Source: Cupriavidus basilensis (GTDB taxonomy: Bacteria > Pseudomonadota > Gammaproteobacteria > Burkholderiales > Burkholderiaceae). From it: a DNA stretch of 64,000 nt. The DNA is taken from the NCBI RefSeq assembly GCF_000876015.1, contig NZ_BBQM01000012.1:186001-250000 (forward strand), written 5' to 3'. The stretch's first letter is position 1, and each line of letters begins with the position of its first letter. Below are positions 26,547-34,806 of the stretch, piece by piece. Made by a program: the position numbers and the translations under genes. The notes under the pieces were generated by a model, which was not told the DNA's origin, made no database searches, and was given only the letters and a program-made list of their open reading frames with translations.

Positions 26547-26700
26547 GGCATCGGCGCGGCGGGGCGCGGCAAGGACGACGATGCGCGGCAGCATAGTGCG
26601 GCGCCGGCCGGCCGTCTTGGCAAATCCGGCAATGCCCGCCGGCTGCGCCGCCGCCGCGCGCGGTTTATAGTTGCCGCTGGATTTCCGCCGGCCATCCGCC

Positions 26701-26740
26701 TTGCCGTTCTTTTGCGTCCTTTTTCGTCCTTTCCCGTCCT
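26701..26740. repeat. Four tandem pyrimidine-rich decamers before surE
   Basis: Four head-to-tail 10-bp units of the form TTTBCGTCCT (ttgccgttct, tttgcgtcct, ttttcgtcct, ttcccgtcct). They run into the start region of surE, where no Shine-Dalgarno sequence is visible. Confidence 0.65.
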
Positions 26741-26759
26741 CTCCTACCTTTTCCCGCCC

Positions 26760-27533
26760 ATGTCCCATCCCCTGCTGGAACGCGTTCTCCTGACCAATGA
26801 CGACGGCATCGACGCCCCCGGGCTGGCCGTGCTCGAAGCCGTGGCCGCCACGCTGGCGCGCGAAGTCTGGGTCGTCGCGCCCGAGCACGACCAGAGCGGC
26901 ACCTCCCACTCGATCAGCCTGCACGCGCCGCTGCGCTTCAGCCGGCAGGGCGAGCGCCGCTTCGGCGTCGCCGGCACGCCGGGCGACTGCGTCGTCATGG
27001 CCGCCCGCCACCTGATGGCCGACGCGCCGCCCACGCTGGTCCTCTCGGGCATCAACCGCGGCGGCAACCTCGGCCTCGAAACCGTGTTCTCCGGCACCGT
27101 GGGCGCGGCCATGACCGGCATGCTGCTGGGCATCCCCTCCATCGCGCTGAGCCAGGTCTTCTCCGACCGCGACAACGTGCGCTGGGAAACCGCGCGCGCG
27201 CTGGCTCCGGACGTCATCCTCCGCCTGCTCGCCGCCGGCTGGAGCGAGCAGGCCTGCCTCAACGTCAACTTCCCCGACGTCGCGCCCGCGGCCGCCGGCC
27301 CGCTCACCGTCACGCGCCAGGGCGCCGGCCTCGTCAAGGACATCGCCGTGCGCGCCCATGTCGACCCGCGCGGCATTCCCTACCACTGGCTGCAGTTCTC
27401 GCGCGGCCCGCGGCCCGACGCGCCGGACAGCGAGGCGATGGTGATCGGCCGGGGCGGGGTCTCGGTCACGCCGCTGCGCTTCGAGAGAACGAACGAGGAA
27501 GCGGCGCTGGGGCTGGCGGAGCGGCTGGAATAG
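26760..27533 (+). CDS. surE: 5'/3'-nucleotidase SurE
   Basis: 257-aa metal-dependent survival protein that dephosphorylates nucleoside monophosphates. The SurE metal site (LLTNDDGIDAPG, Asp-Asp), the phosphate loop Asn/Ser region (PEHDQSGTSHSISL) and SGINRGGNLG are intact. TATAGT at 26666-26671 may be its -10 box. The ATG at 26760 follows a pyrimidine tract rather than an SD sequence. Many proteobacteria have surE next to pcm and rpoS; here it is isolated, so this may be a second copy. Confidence 0.93.
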   Translation: MSHPLLERVLLTNDDGIDAPGLAVLEAVAATLAREVWVVAPEHDQSGTSHSISLHAPLRFSRQGERRFGVAGTPGDCVVMAARHLMADAPPTLVLSGINRGGNLGLETVFSGTVGAAMTGMLLGIPSIALSQVFSDRDNVRWETARALAPDVILRLLAAGWSEQACLNVNFPDVAPAAAGPLTVTRQGAGLVKDIAVRAHVDPRGIPYHWLQFSRGPRPDAPDSEAMVIGRGGVSVTPLRFERTNEEAALGLAERLE

Positions 27534-27932
27534 CCACCGGAGCGGGGGGAGGGGTGACGGTTCCGCGTTGCGCGGGGTCCGGCGCCGTTTGATGATGCGC
27601 GGCATCCGTGCCACATCATCAATCTGGCTTTGAATGTACTCCCGCGACGACCTCAAGCTCTTCGTCCGCACCGCCGAGCTTGAAAACCTCTCCGCCGCGG
27701 CGCGCGAGCTGGGCCGCACGGCGGCCACCGTGCGCGGGGCGCCATCGTGCTGTTGGGAGCACATTGCGCCCTGCGCACGGGGACGGGCGGTCACGCGGGG
27801 CCGCAATATGACCGAATTATTGCGTTGTACGGACATAAAGCTTTCACGAAAGGTGGAGAGAATGCGTCAGCCGCAACAGCTTCAGGCTCGTGGCAGATCG
27901 CCTCATCCATCCATAAGACTGAGAACAACCCA
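27534..27932. other. Intergenic region with LysR remnant and porin leader
   Basis: Contains the truncated LysR start (27634-27735) and then about 200 bp of lower-GC leader for the porin, including CATAAAGCTTTC near 27835. No complete gene. Porin promoter hexamers could not be fixed with confidence. Confidence 0.45.
27634..27735 (+). pseudogene. LysR-family regulator remnant (N-terminus only)
   Basis: The first 33-34 codons read as a typical LysR HTH N-terminus: MYSRDDLKLFVRTAELENLS followed by AAARELGRTAATV. Right where the recognition helix should continue (normally SxRIxxLE) the frame turns into unrelated Cys/Arg-rich sequence and reaches the porin leader. It is therefore a decayed or deleted LysR gene whose body has been lost. 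Confidence 0.7.
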
Positions 27933-29012
27933 GTGAAGAAAGCTCTCCTCGTAATGACCGCCGCGGCCGCAGCCGCAGCGTCGGGCGCCACGTTCGCCCA
28001 GACCACCTCGGGCGTGACGCTCTACGGCATCGTCGACGCCGGCGTCGAAGTCATCAACCATACGCCGGCCACCGGCTCGGCCGGCGGCACCGTGACCCGC
28101 CTGAATTCCGGCAACCTGTCCGGCTCGCGCTGGGGCGTGCGCGGCGTCGAAGACCTCGGCGGCGGCCTGAAGGGCATCTTCGTGCTGGAAAGCGGCTTCG
28201 ACATCGACACCGGCCTGTCCGGCCAGGGCAACCGCCTGTTCGGCCGCCAGTCGTATGTCGGCCTGCAGGGCGACTTTGGCGCCGTGACCTTCGGCCGCCA
28301 GCAGAACGCGCTGTACGACCTGTTCGGCGCCTATGACCCGATGGGCGTGGGCCCGCGCTACTCGCTCAACAACGTCGACGCGCAGTTCAACGGCCGCGCC
28401 GACAACGCCATCAAGTACACCGGCAAGTTCGGCGGCCTGACCGCCACCGGCTTCTACAGCTTCGGCCGCGACGCCACCGTGTCCAACGGCAGCGAAGTGC
28501 CGGGCGAGAACAAGGTCGGCCGCAACTATGGCGCGGGCCTGTCGTATGCCGTGGGCGGCCTGTCGATCGGCGGCGCCTACGACCAGTACCAGGGCGCATC
28601 GGTCGCGCTGCAGGACCGCAGCGCCAAGCGCGCGGCCCTCGGCGCCGCGTTCGCCTTCGGCGACGCCAAGGTGTTCGCCGGCTACCGCTGGCTGCGTGAC
28701 GACGGCACCGCCAGCACCACCGCCGCGGTTCAGCGCAGCAACGTGTACTGGACCGGCGCGAGCTACAAGTTCACGCCTGCCTTCCAGCTGACCGGCGCGG
28801 CCTACTACACCGACACCAAGAACAGCGGCGGGGATCCGTGGATGTTCGTGCTGTCGGGCGACTACTCGCTGTCCAAGCGCACCGATGCCTACCTGAACAT
28901 CGGCTACGTGAAGAACAAGGACGGCTCGTCGCTGGGCCTGAACGGCGCCGGCACGGCCCTGGTGGGCGCGAACCAGACCGGCGCCACCATCGGCGTGCGC
29001 CACCGCTTCTGA
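27933..29012 (+). CDS. Gram-negative porin (Omp32/OmpC-like)
   Basis: 359-aa outer-membrane trimeric porin of the betaproteobacterial type. The signal peptide (KKALLVMTAAAAAAASGATFA) is followed by QTTSGVTLYGIVDAGVEV, the standard first strand. The constriction-loop region SLNNVDAQFNGRADNAIKY and the C-terminal GVRHRF with terminal Phe, needed for BAM assembly, are present. The GTG at 27933 gives the best signal peptide; ATG 27954 would truncate it. A strong terminator follows. Confidence 0.94.
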   Translation: MKKALLVMTAAAAAAASGATFAQTTSGVTLYGIVDAGVEVINHTPATGSAGGTVTRLNSGNLSGSRWGVRGVEDLGGGLKGIFVLESGFDIDTGLSGQGNRLFGRQSYVGLQGDFGAVTFGRQQNALYDLFGAYDPMGVGPRYSLNNVDAQFNGRADNAIKYTGKFGGLTATGFYSFGRDATVSNGSEVPGENKVGRNYGAGLSYAVGGLSIGGAYDQYQGASVALQDRSAKRAALGAAFAFGDAKVFAGYRWLRDDGTASTTAAVQRSNVYWTGASYKFTPAFQLTGAAYYTDTKNSGGDPWMFVLSGDYSLSKRTDAYLNIGYVKNKDGSSLGLNGAGTALVGANQTGATIGVRHRF

Positions 29013-29133
29013 CCTGATGCCTGACACCTGACGCGGGGCGGATTCGTCCGCGCCGCGCAGTGACAGCGGGCGTGCCGGGGACGACCCGGCACGCCAAGTC
29101 TCATATCGACCTTGCCTGGCGCAGGGATCGTTG

Positions 29134-29159
29134 GGCCGGTCGGACGACCGGCCTTTTTT
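29134..29159 (+). terminator. Intrinsic terminator of the porin gene
   Basis: Perfect 8-bp stem GGCCGGTC-ggac-GACCGGCC followed by TTTTTT, about 120 bp after the porin stop codon. This is the clearest Rho-independent terminator in the window. Confidence 0.9.
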
Positions 29160-29202
29160 CCGTCCGTCATTCCCGTTCCTGCCTGCCCCGTGCCTGCCGC
29201 GG

Positions 29203-29373
29203 TCATTGCTGCCGCGCGGCATCCATCGGCTCGTCCACGAGGCAGCGGGCGAGGGCCGTGCCGCTGCCGTATTCGGTGTCGTGCAGCGTGAGCGCCCCGG
29301 ACAGGCAGATGAACACGGTCATGCCGGCCAGGGCGGCGAGCAGGCAGAGCGTGAGAAGCGGCAGTCTTCGCAT
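29203..29373 (-). CDS. Small single-span membrane protein
   Basis: 56 aa. It starts MRRLPLLTLCLLAALAGMTV, a basic N-terminus plus a hydrophobic segment to about residue 28, then a short polar tail (LHDTEYGSGTALARCL). GGAGGATT lies at ideal spacing upstream of the ATG, so translation is likely. It could be a membrane anchor or an exported small protein. No family recognised. It points leftward towards the porin terminator. Confidence 0.6.
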   Translation of the reverse strand: MRRLPLLTLCLLAALAGMTVFICLSGALTLHDTEYGSGTALARCLVDEPMDAARQQ

Positions 29374-29705
29374 GGCCAATCCTCCGGACGGTTGCGGCAT
29401 CGGCGCCGGCGTTTCCCGGATGCATCGCATTTCCCGTGCCGGCCGCGCGCGGGGCACAAAGCCGCCTTTGCCGTGCCTCAGGGAGCGCCTGGCGCGGCCG
29501 CGCTGTTGGGCGGCGCCAGACAGCCGCGTGCGCCGTGTGCGCGCGCCGCAGACAGGGGCGTGCCGGCCGGCGCGGCTGGCCTCGACGCATGCGGCGGCGC
29601 CGGCCGGGTAGTTGCGCCGATTGTCCGAGCCGCGGCTTTCCATTAGGCTGGCCCACTGCTTTCCGATCCCGCCGGCGCCGCAGCGCCGGTCACTGGAGAT
29701 GCCCG
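29374..29705. other. Intergenic region between small membrane protein and AraC gene
   Basis: About 330 bp. The only signal is a possible rightward promoter, TTGTCC (29621-29626), 17-bp spacer, TAGGCT (29644-29649), giving a leader of about 50 nt to the AraC start. Nothing else recognised. Confidence 0.35.
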
Positions 29706-30731
29706 ATGCCCGCCGTGCCAAGCCCGCCGCAGACCGCGTCCCGCCGCAATGGCCTGACCTTCGAGCAATGGCGCGAGGCGATCGACACCAGCTTCCTGCC
29801 GCTCGCGTATTCGCGCCAGGCCAGCGGCCGCTTTCATTGCAGCTTCAGCTATGCGCGCTTCGGCGCGTGCGCGGTGGCGGACCTGGAGGTCGACGCGCAC
29901 CGCGTGGCGCGCGAGCCGCGCCACGCGGCGGCGTCGGACGCGGGCTTCTTCAAGATCTTCTGGCAACTGAGCGGGCACAGCCGCGTGGCGCAGCGCAACA
30001 ACGCGGCCGAGCTGGCCGCGGGCATGTGGTCCATCTACGATACCGCGCAGCCCTACAGCATCGACATGGGCGAGCGCAGCCGCGTGCTGGTGCTGCTGGT
30101 GCCGCAGGCGCACGCGTTCGGCTGGCGCCAGGCGGCGGCGAACCTGGGCGGGCAGGCGCTGCCGGGCGAGGGCGCGGCGCGCATCGCGGTGTCGGCGCTG
30201 GGCGCGCTGCTGCACGACACCTGCGCGGGCCACCTGCTGGACCATCACGGGCAGGCCGTGCTGCAGGACTCGGTGGTGTCGCTGATGGAGACCGCGCTGC
30301 AGGGCGCGCGCGCGGCGCAGCCGGCGGCCGGCGACATGGACGGCGTGGCCGGCGTGGCGGGCGCCGCGGTGGCGCGCCGCCTGGGCGAGGCGCGCATGCG
30401 CCGGCTGGCCGAGTTCGTCGATGCCCAGCTGCATGACCCGGAGCTGTGCGCGCAGCGGCTGGCCACCGTGCTCAACGTGTCCCGCCGCACGCTGTACAAC
30501 CTGTTCCGCGAGGCCGGCCTCACGCCCCACGCCTACATCCTGTCGCGGCGGCTGCGCCAGGCCGCGCGGCGTCTGTCGGGCGAGCCCGGGCGCACCATCA
30601 CCGAGATCGCCTTCGCGCTCGGCTTTGCCGATGCCGCGCATTTCAGCCGCGTGTTCCACGAGCGTTTCGGCATGAGCCCGTCGCAATGGCGGCAGCGGCA
30701 TGCGGGCGCGCATATTGCGCTGCCGCACTGA
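29706..30731 (+). CDS. AraC-family regulator (FeaR-like architecture)
   Basis: 341 aa. The N-terminal AraC_binding_2-type domain (LTFEQWREAIDTSFLPL; FFKIFWQLSGHSRVAQ; WSIYDTAQPYSIDMGERSR) is the type seen in FeaR and NphR. The C-terminal HTH has CAQRLATVLNVSRRTLYNLF and TITEIAFALGFADAAHFSRV. A start at 29706 gives a normal length; GGAGATG precedes it. It lies 145 bp upstream of, and in the same direction as, an aldehyde dehydrogenase, matching the FeaR-FeaB relationship, so it probably activates the alcohol/aldehyde oxidation genes that follow. Confidence 0.88.
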   Translation: MPAVPSPPQTASRRNGLTFEQWREAIDTSFLPLAYSRQASGRFHCSFSYARFGACAVADLEVDAHRVAREPRHAAASDAGFFKIFWQLSGHSRVAQRNNAAELAAGMWSIYDTAQPYSIDMGERSRVLVLLVPQAHAFGWRQAAANLGGQALPGEGAARIAVSALGALLHDTCAGHLLDHHGQAVLQDSVVSLMETALQGARAAQPAAGDMDGVAGVAGAAVARRLGEARMRRLAEFVDAQLHDPELCAQRLATVLNVSRRTLYNLFREAGLTPHAYILSRRLRQAARRLSGEPGRTITEIAFALGFADAAHFSRVFHERFGMSPSQWRQRHAGAHIALPH

Positions 30732-30876
30732 TCCGTCTCTCCGGCCGCGGTCCGCTTTCGCCGCGCTTGCACGCATCGGCAAGCTTTGTGCACGGCCAGA
30801 CAAGCCATGCGCGCGGGGCCGATGCTAACTTCGTTCTCCATGACAAGGCGCAAGCCGACAATGACCGGAGACGAAG

Positions 30877-32367
30877 ATGAATGCACCCAAGGAAGCCCGC
30901 GGCGGCCTGGACCAGGCCATCCGCAATGCCATGCTGGTCGACGGCGAGTGGCGCCAGGCCGCGTCCGGCGAGACCTTCGCCGTGTTCGATCCGGCCACCG
31001 GCGAGGCCATCGCGCGCGTGCCCTCGGGCGGCGCGGCCGACGTCGATGCGGCCGTGGCCGCCGCCGGGCGCGCGTTTGCCGGCGGCGCCTGGCCCGCCAT
31101 GACGCCGGCCCAGCGTGAGCGTTTGCTGCTCAGGCTGGCCGACCTCGTGGAGCAGCACGCCGACGAGCTGGCCCGGCTGGAGACGCTCAACAACGGCAAG
31201 CTGCTGGCCTTCGCGCAGGGGCTGGAGGTGGCCGGCAGCGTGCAGTGGCTGCGCTACATGGCCGGCTGGGCCACCAAGATCGAAGGCAGCACGTTCGACA
31301 TCTCGGTGCCGTTCCCGCCGGGCACGCGCTACCGCGCGTCCACGCGGCGCACGCCGGTGGGCGTGGTGGGCGCCATCGTGCCGTGGAATTTCCCGCTGCT
31401 GATGGCGGTGTGGAAGATCGCGCCGGCGCTGGCCTGCGGCTGCACGGTGGTGCTCAAGCCGGCCGAGGAAACGCCGCTGACCGCGCTGCGGCTGGCCGAG
31501 CTGGCGCTGGAGGCCGGCTTTCCGGCGGGCGTGTTCAACGTGGTGACGGGCGACGGCACGACCGGCGCGGCGCTGGTGGCGCACCCCGGCGTGAACAAGA
31601 TCACCTTCACCGGCTCCACCGAAGTGGGCCGGCTGATCGGCGCGCGCTGCGGGCAGGACATCCGCCGCGTGTCGCTGGAGCTGGGCGGCAAGAGCCCGGT
31701 CATCGTGCTGGAGGACTGCGACCCGGCGCGCGCCATCGAGGGCGCGGCTGGCGCCATCTTCCTCAACCAGGGCCAGGTGTGCACGGCCGGCTCGCGCCTG
31801 TACGTGGCGCGCCGCCACTACGAGCAGGTGGTCGAGGGGCTGGGCAAGGTGGCCGATGCCACGGTGCTCGGCGCCGGGCTCGACCCGGCCAGCCAGATGG
31901 GTCCGCTGGTGTCGGCGCGCCAGCGCGACAAGGTGATGGGCCTGATCGGCACCGGCCGCAGCGAAGGCGCGCAGATCGTCGCGGGCGGCACCGCGCCCGA
32001 GCGTCCCGGTTATTTCGTGCGGCCCACGGTGGTGGCCAACGCGGCGTGCAAGGACCTCACGCTGGTGCGCGAGGAAGTGTTCGGGCCGGTGGTGGTGGCC
32101 ATGCCGTTCGACGACCCGCAGGCCGTGCTGGCCGAAGCCAACCGCTCGGAATACGGCCTCGGCGCCAGCATCTGGAGCAACGACCTGCGCGCGGTGCAGC
32201 GGCTGGTGGACGGGCTCGATGCCGGCACGGTCTGGGTCAACACGCACAACATCGTCGACCCCAACATGCCGTTCGGCGGCTACAAGGCGTCCGGCGTGGG
32301 GCGCGAGCACGGCTATTCGGCCATCGAGTCGTACACCGAAATCAAGTCGGTCTGCATGGCCTACTGA
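30877..32367 (+). CDS. NAD-dependent aldehyde dehydrogenase (phenylacetaldehyde-type)
   Basis: 496-aa ALDH superfamily enzyme that oxidises an aldehyde to the acid. The cofactor motif VPWNFPLLMAVWKIAPAL, FTGSTEVG, the general-base Glu in LELGGKSP and the nucleophile Cys in NQGQVCTAGSR are all present. The closest types are phenylacetaldehyde (FeaB) and betaine-aldehyde dehydrogenases. GGAG precedes the ATG. Gene order AraC, ALDH, PQQ alcohol dehydrogenase, TonB receptor suggests two successive oxidations, alcohol to aldehyde in the periplasm and aldehyde to acid in the cytoplasm. Confidence 0.93.
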   Translation: MNAPKEARGGLDQAIRNAMLVDGEWRQAASGETFAVFDPATGEAIARVPSGGAADVDAAVAAAGRAFAGGAWPAMTPAQRERLLLRLADLVEQHADELARLETLNNGKLLAFAQGLEVAGSVQWLRYMAGWATKIEGSTFDISVPFPPGTRYRASTRRTPVGVVGAIVPWNFPLLMAVWKIAPALACGCTVVLKPAEETPLTALRLAELALEAGFPAGVFNVVTGDGTTGAALVAHPGVNKITFTGSTEVGRLIGARCGQDIRRVSLELGGKSPVIVLEDCDPARAIEGAAGAIFLNQGQVCTAGSRLYVARRHYEQVVEGLGKVADATVLGAGLDPASQMGPLVSARQRDKVMGLIGTGRSEGAQIVAGGTAPERPGYFVRPTVVANAACKDLTLVREEVFGPVVVAMPFDDPQAVLAEANRSEYGLGASIWSNDLRAVQRLVDGLDAGTVWVNTHNIVDPNMPFGGYKASGVGREHGYSAIESYTEIKSVCMAY

Positions 32368-32554
32368 GCCGCGCCGGACCCCTCGGGGTAATTCCGGGTA
32401 TTTAAAAGGTCCGCGTTGCACACATGCTTGGGCCTGCCGCATGCGCCGGCGTGGTGGAGGAGGTCCGCCACGCCGGCCCCGCAGGCGCGGCACCCTCTTG
32501 CACCCCCCCGCAGCCCCGCAGAAGAAGCAAAAAACAAAAGAGAGAGGAGACACG

Positions 32555-34717
32555 ATGCGCCACGAATCCACGCGGGTTCCGTCCCGTGCTTTGCCGCGCC
32601 GGTTGCGCGCCGCCGCCGCGCTGCTGGCAGCCGCGGCCATGACGGCATCCCTGCCGGCCGCCGCGCAGGGCCGGCCCGCCCCGCGCGCGGCCACGCCCGA
32701 CCACATCCGCGCCGTCACGCGCAGCGTCGACGGCGCCTTCATCGAGGCCAACGCGGCCAGGACGCCGGACTGGCCCAGCTACGGGCTGGACTATGCCGAG
32801 ACCCGCTTCAGCCGGCTCGCGCAGATCAACGCCGACAACGTCAAGGACCTCGGGCTGGTCTGGTCCTACAACCTCGAGTCCACGCGCGGGGTCGAGTCCA
32901 CGCCGCTGGTGGTGGACGGCATCATGTACGTCACCGCCTCGTGGAGCGTGGTGCATGCGGTGGACACGCGCACCGGCAAGCGCCTGTGGACCTTCGACCC
33001 CAAGGTCGACCGCGCGCTCGGCTACCGCGGCTGCTGCGACGTGGTCAACCGCGGCGTGGCGCTGTACCAGGGCAAGGTGTTCGTGGCCGCCTACGACGGC
33101 CGGCTGATCGCGCTGGACGCCGCCAGCGGCCGCAAGCTGTGGGAGAAGGACACCATCATCGACCGCAAGCATTCGTACACCATCACCGGCGCGCCGCGCG
33201 TGTTCAAGGGCAAGGTCATCATCGGCAACGGCGGCGCGGAGTTCGGCGTGCGCGGCTACATCACCGCCTACGACGCCGGCACCGGCGAGCAGAAATGGCG
33301 CTGGTTCACCGTGCCCGGCGACCCCGCCAAGCCGTTCGAGGACGAGTCGATGGCCGCGGCGGCCAGGACCTGGGACCCGGCCGGCAAGTGGTGGGAGGCG
33401 GGCGGCGGCGGCACCGCGTGGGACACGCTGGCGTTCGACCCCGAGCTCAACCTCATGTACGTGGGCACCGGCAACGGCTCGCCGTGGGCGCGCAGCAAGC
33501 GCAGCCCGGCCGGCGGCGACAATCTCTACCTGGCCTCCATCGTCGCGCTCGACCCCGACACCGGCAGATACGTCTGGCACTACCAGGAAACGCCGGGCGA
33601 CAACTGGGACTACACCTCCACCCAGCAGATGATCCTGGCCGACCTGAACATCGGCGGACAGGCGCGCAAGGTCATCCTGCACGCGCCCAAGAACGGCTTC
33701 TTCTTCGTGATCGACCGCACCAACGGCAAGTTCATCTCGGCGCAGAACTTCGTCGACGTGAACTGGGCCAGCGGCTACGACCAGAACGGCAGGCCGGTGG
33801 AGATCCCGGCGGCGCGCGAGGGCGACAAGCCCTACGACGCCATCCCCGGCCCCTACGGCGCGCACAACTGGCACCCGATGTCGTTCAACCCGCAGACCGG
33901 CCTGGTCTACCTGCCGGCCCAGCACGTGCCGCTGAACCTGATGGACGACAAGAACTGGACCTTCAACGGCGGCCAGCCGGGCCAGCCGCACGGCAACGTG
34001 GGCTGGAACACCGCCAAGTTCCTCAACGCCGAGCCGCCCGCGAGCAAGCCCTTCGGCCGCCTGATCGCGTGGGACCCGGTGCAGCAGAAGGCGGTGTGGA
34101 CCCAGGAACAGGTTTCGCCGTGGAACGGCGGCACGCTGACCACGGCCGGCAACCTGGTGTTCCAGGGCACCGCGGACGGGCGCTTCATCGCCTACCACGC
34201 GGCCAGCGGCGCCAAGCTGTGGGAGTCGCCCACCGGCACCGGCGTGATCGCCGCGCCGGTCAGCTACATGGTGGACGGCAGGCAGTACGTGTCCGTCGCG
34301 GTGGGCTGGGGCGGCGTGTACGGCCAGGCCCAGCGCGCCACCGACCGGCAGGGGCCGGGCACGGTCTACACCTTCGCGGTGGGCGGCAAGGCGCCGCTGC
34401 CGGCGTTCGCGCAGTACCGCGCCGGCCGGCTGCTGTCGGGCGTGAAGTACGACCCGGCCAACGTCGCCGCCGGCACCGCGCTCTATGTCAGCAACTGCGT
34501 GCTGTGCCACGGCGTGCCGGGCGTGGACCGCGGCGGCAACATTCCCAACCTGGGCTACCTGGACACCACCTACATCGAGCATCTCGACAAGATCGTCTTC
34601 AAGGGGCCGGCGATGGCGCGCGGCATGCCGGACTTCACCGGCAAGCTGAGCAGGGAGGACGTGGAGAAGATCAAGGCGTTCATCCAGGGCACCGCCGACG
34701 CGATCCGGCCCAAGTGA
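32555..34717 (+). CDS. PQQ-dependent quinohaemoprotein alcohol dehydrogenase (type II)
   Basis: 720 aa, exported (signal peptide ending near PAAAQG). An eight-bladed PQQ propeller with W-motifs (GKRLWTFDPK, GRKLWEKD, GEQKWRWF) and the vicinal disulfide pair Cys160-Cys161 (GYRGCCDVV), then a C-terminal cytochrome c domain with CVLCH at residues 648-652. The catalytic Asp is in DNWDYTS; the residue two positions on is Thr, not the extra Asp of lanthanide enzymes, so a calcium enzyme is inferred. GAGAGGAGA precedes the ATG. Electrons would pass through the haem to the respiratory chain. Confidence 0.95.
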   Translation: MRHESTRVPSRALPRRLRAAAALLAAAAMTASLPAAAQGRPAPRAATPDHIRAVTRSVDGAFIEANAARTPDWPSYGLDYAETRFSRLAQINADNVKDLGLVWSYNLESTRGVESTPLVVDGIMYVTASWSVVHAVDTRTGKRLWTFDPKVDRALGYRGCCDVVNRGVALYQGKVFVAAYDGRLIALDAASGRKLWEKDTIIDRKHSYTITGAPRVFKGKVIIGNGGAEFGVRGYITAYDAGTGEQKWRWFTVPGDPAKPFEDESMAAAARTWDPAGKWWEAGGGGTAWDTLAFDPELNLMYVGTGNGSPWARSKRSPAGGDNLYLASIVALDPDTGRYVWHYQETPGDNWDYTSTQQMILADLNIGGQARKVILHAPKNGFFFVIDRTNGKFISAQNFVDVNWASGYDQNGRPVEIPAAREGDKPYDAIPGPYGAHNWHPMSFNPQTGLVYLPAQHVPLNLMDDKNWTFNGGQPGQPHGNVGWNTAKFLNAEPPASKPFGRLIAWDPVQQKAVWTQEQVSPWNGGTLTTAGNLVFQGTADGRFIAYHAASGAKLWESPTGTGVIAAPVSYMVDGRQYVSVAVGWGGVYGQAQRATDRQGPGTVYTFAVGGKAPLPAFAQYRAGRLLSGVKYDPANVAAGTALYVSNCVLCHGVPGVDRGGNIPNLGYLDTTYIEHLDKIVFKGPAMARGMPDFTGKLSREDVEKIKAFIQGTADAIRPK

Positions 34718-34806
34718 GCGCCGGGCGGCCCTGGCAAACCGCGCGTGATCGGGCACAATCGGGCGGCGGTGGCGCAGGATCCGATCAACGAACCCGGGAC
34801 AGGCAC

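Noticed and set aside
32555-34717. Lanthanide-dependent (XoxF/PedH-like) alcohol dehydrogenase
   Set aside because: The second metal-site Asp is absent (WDYT), so a calcium enzyme is more likely.
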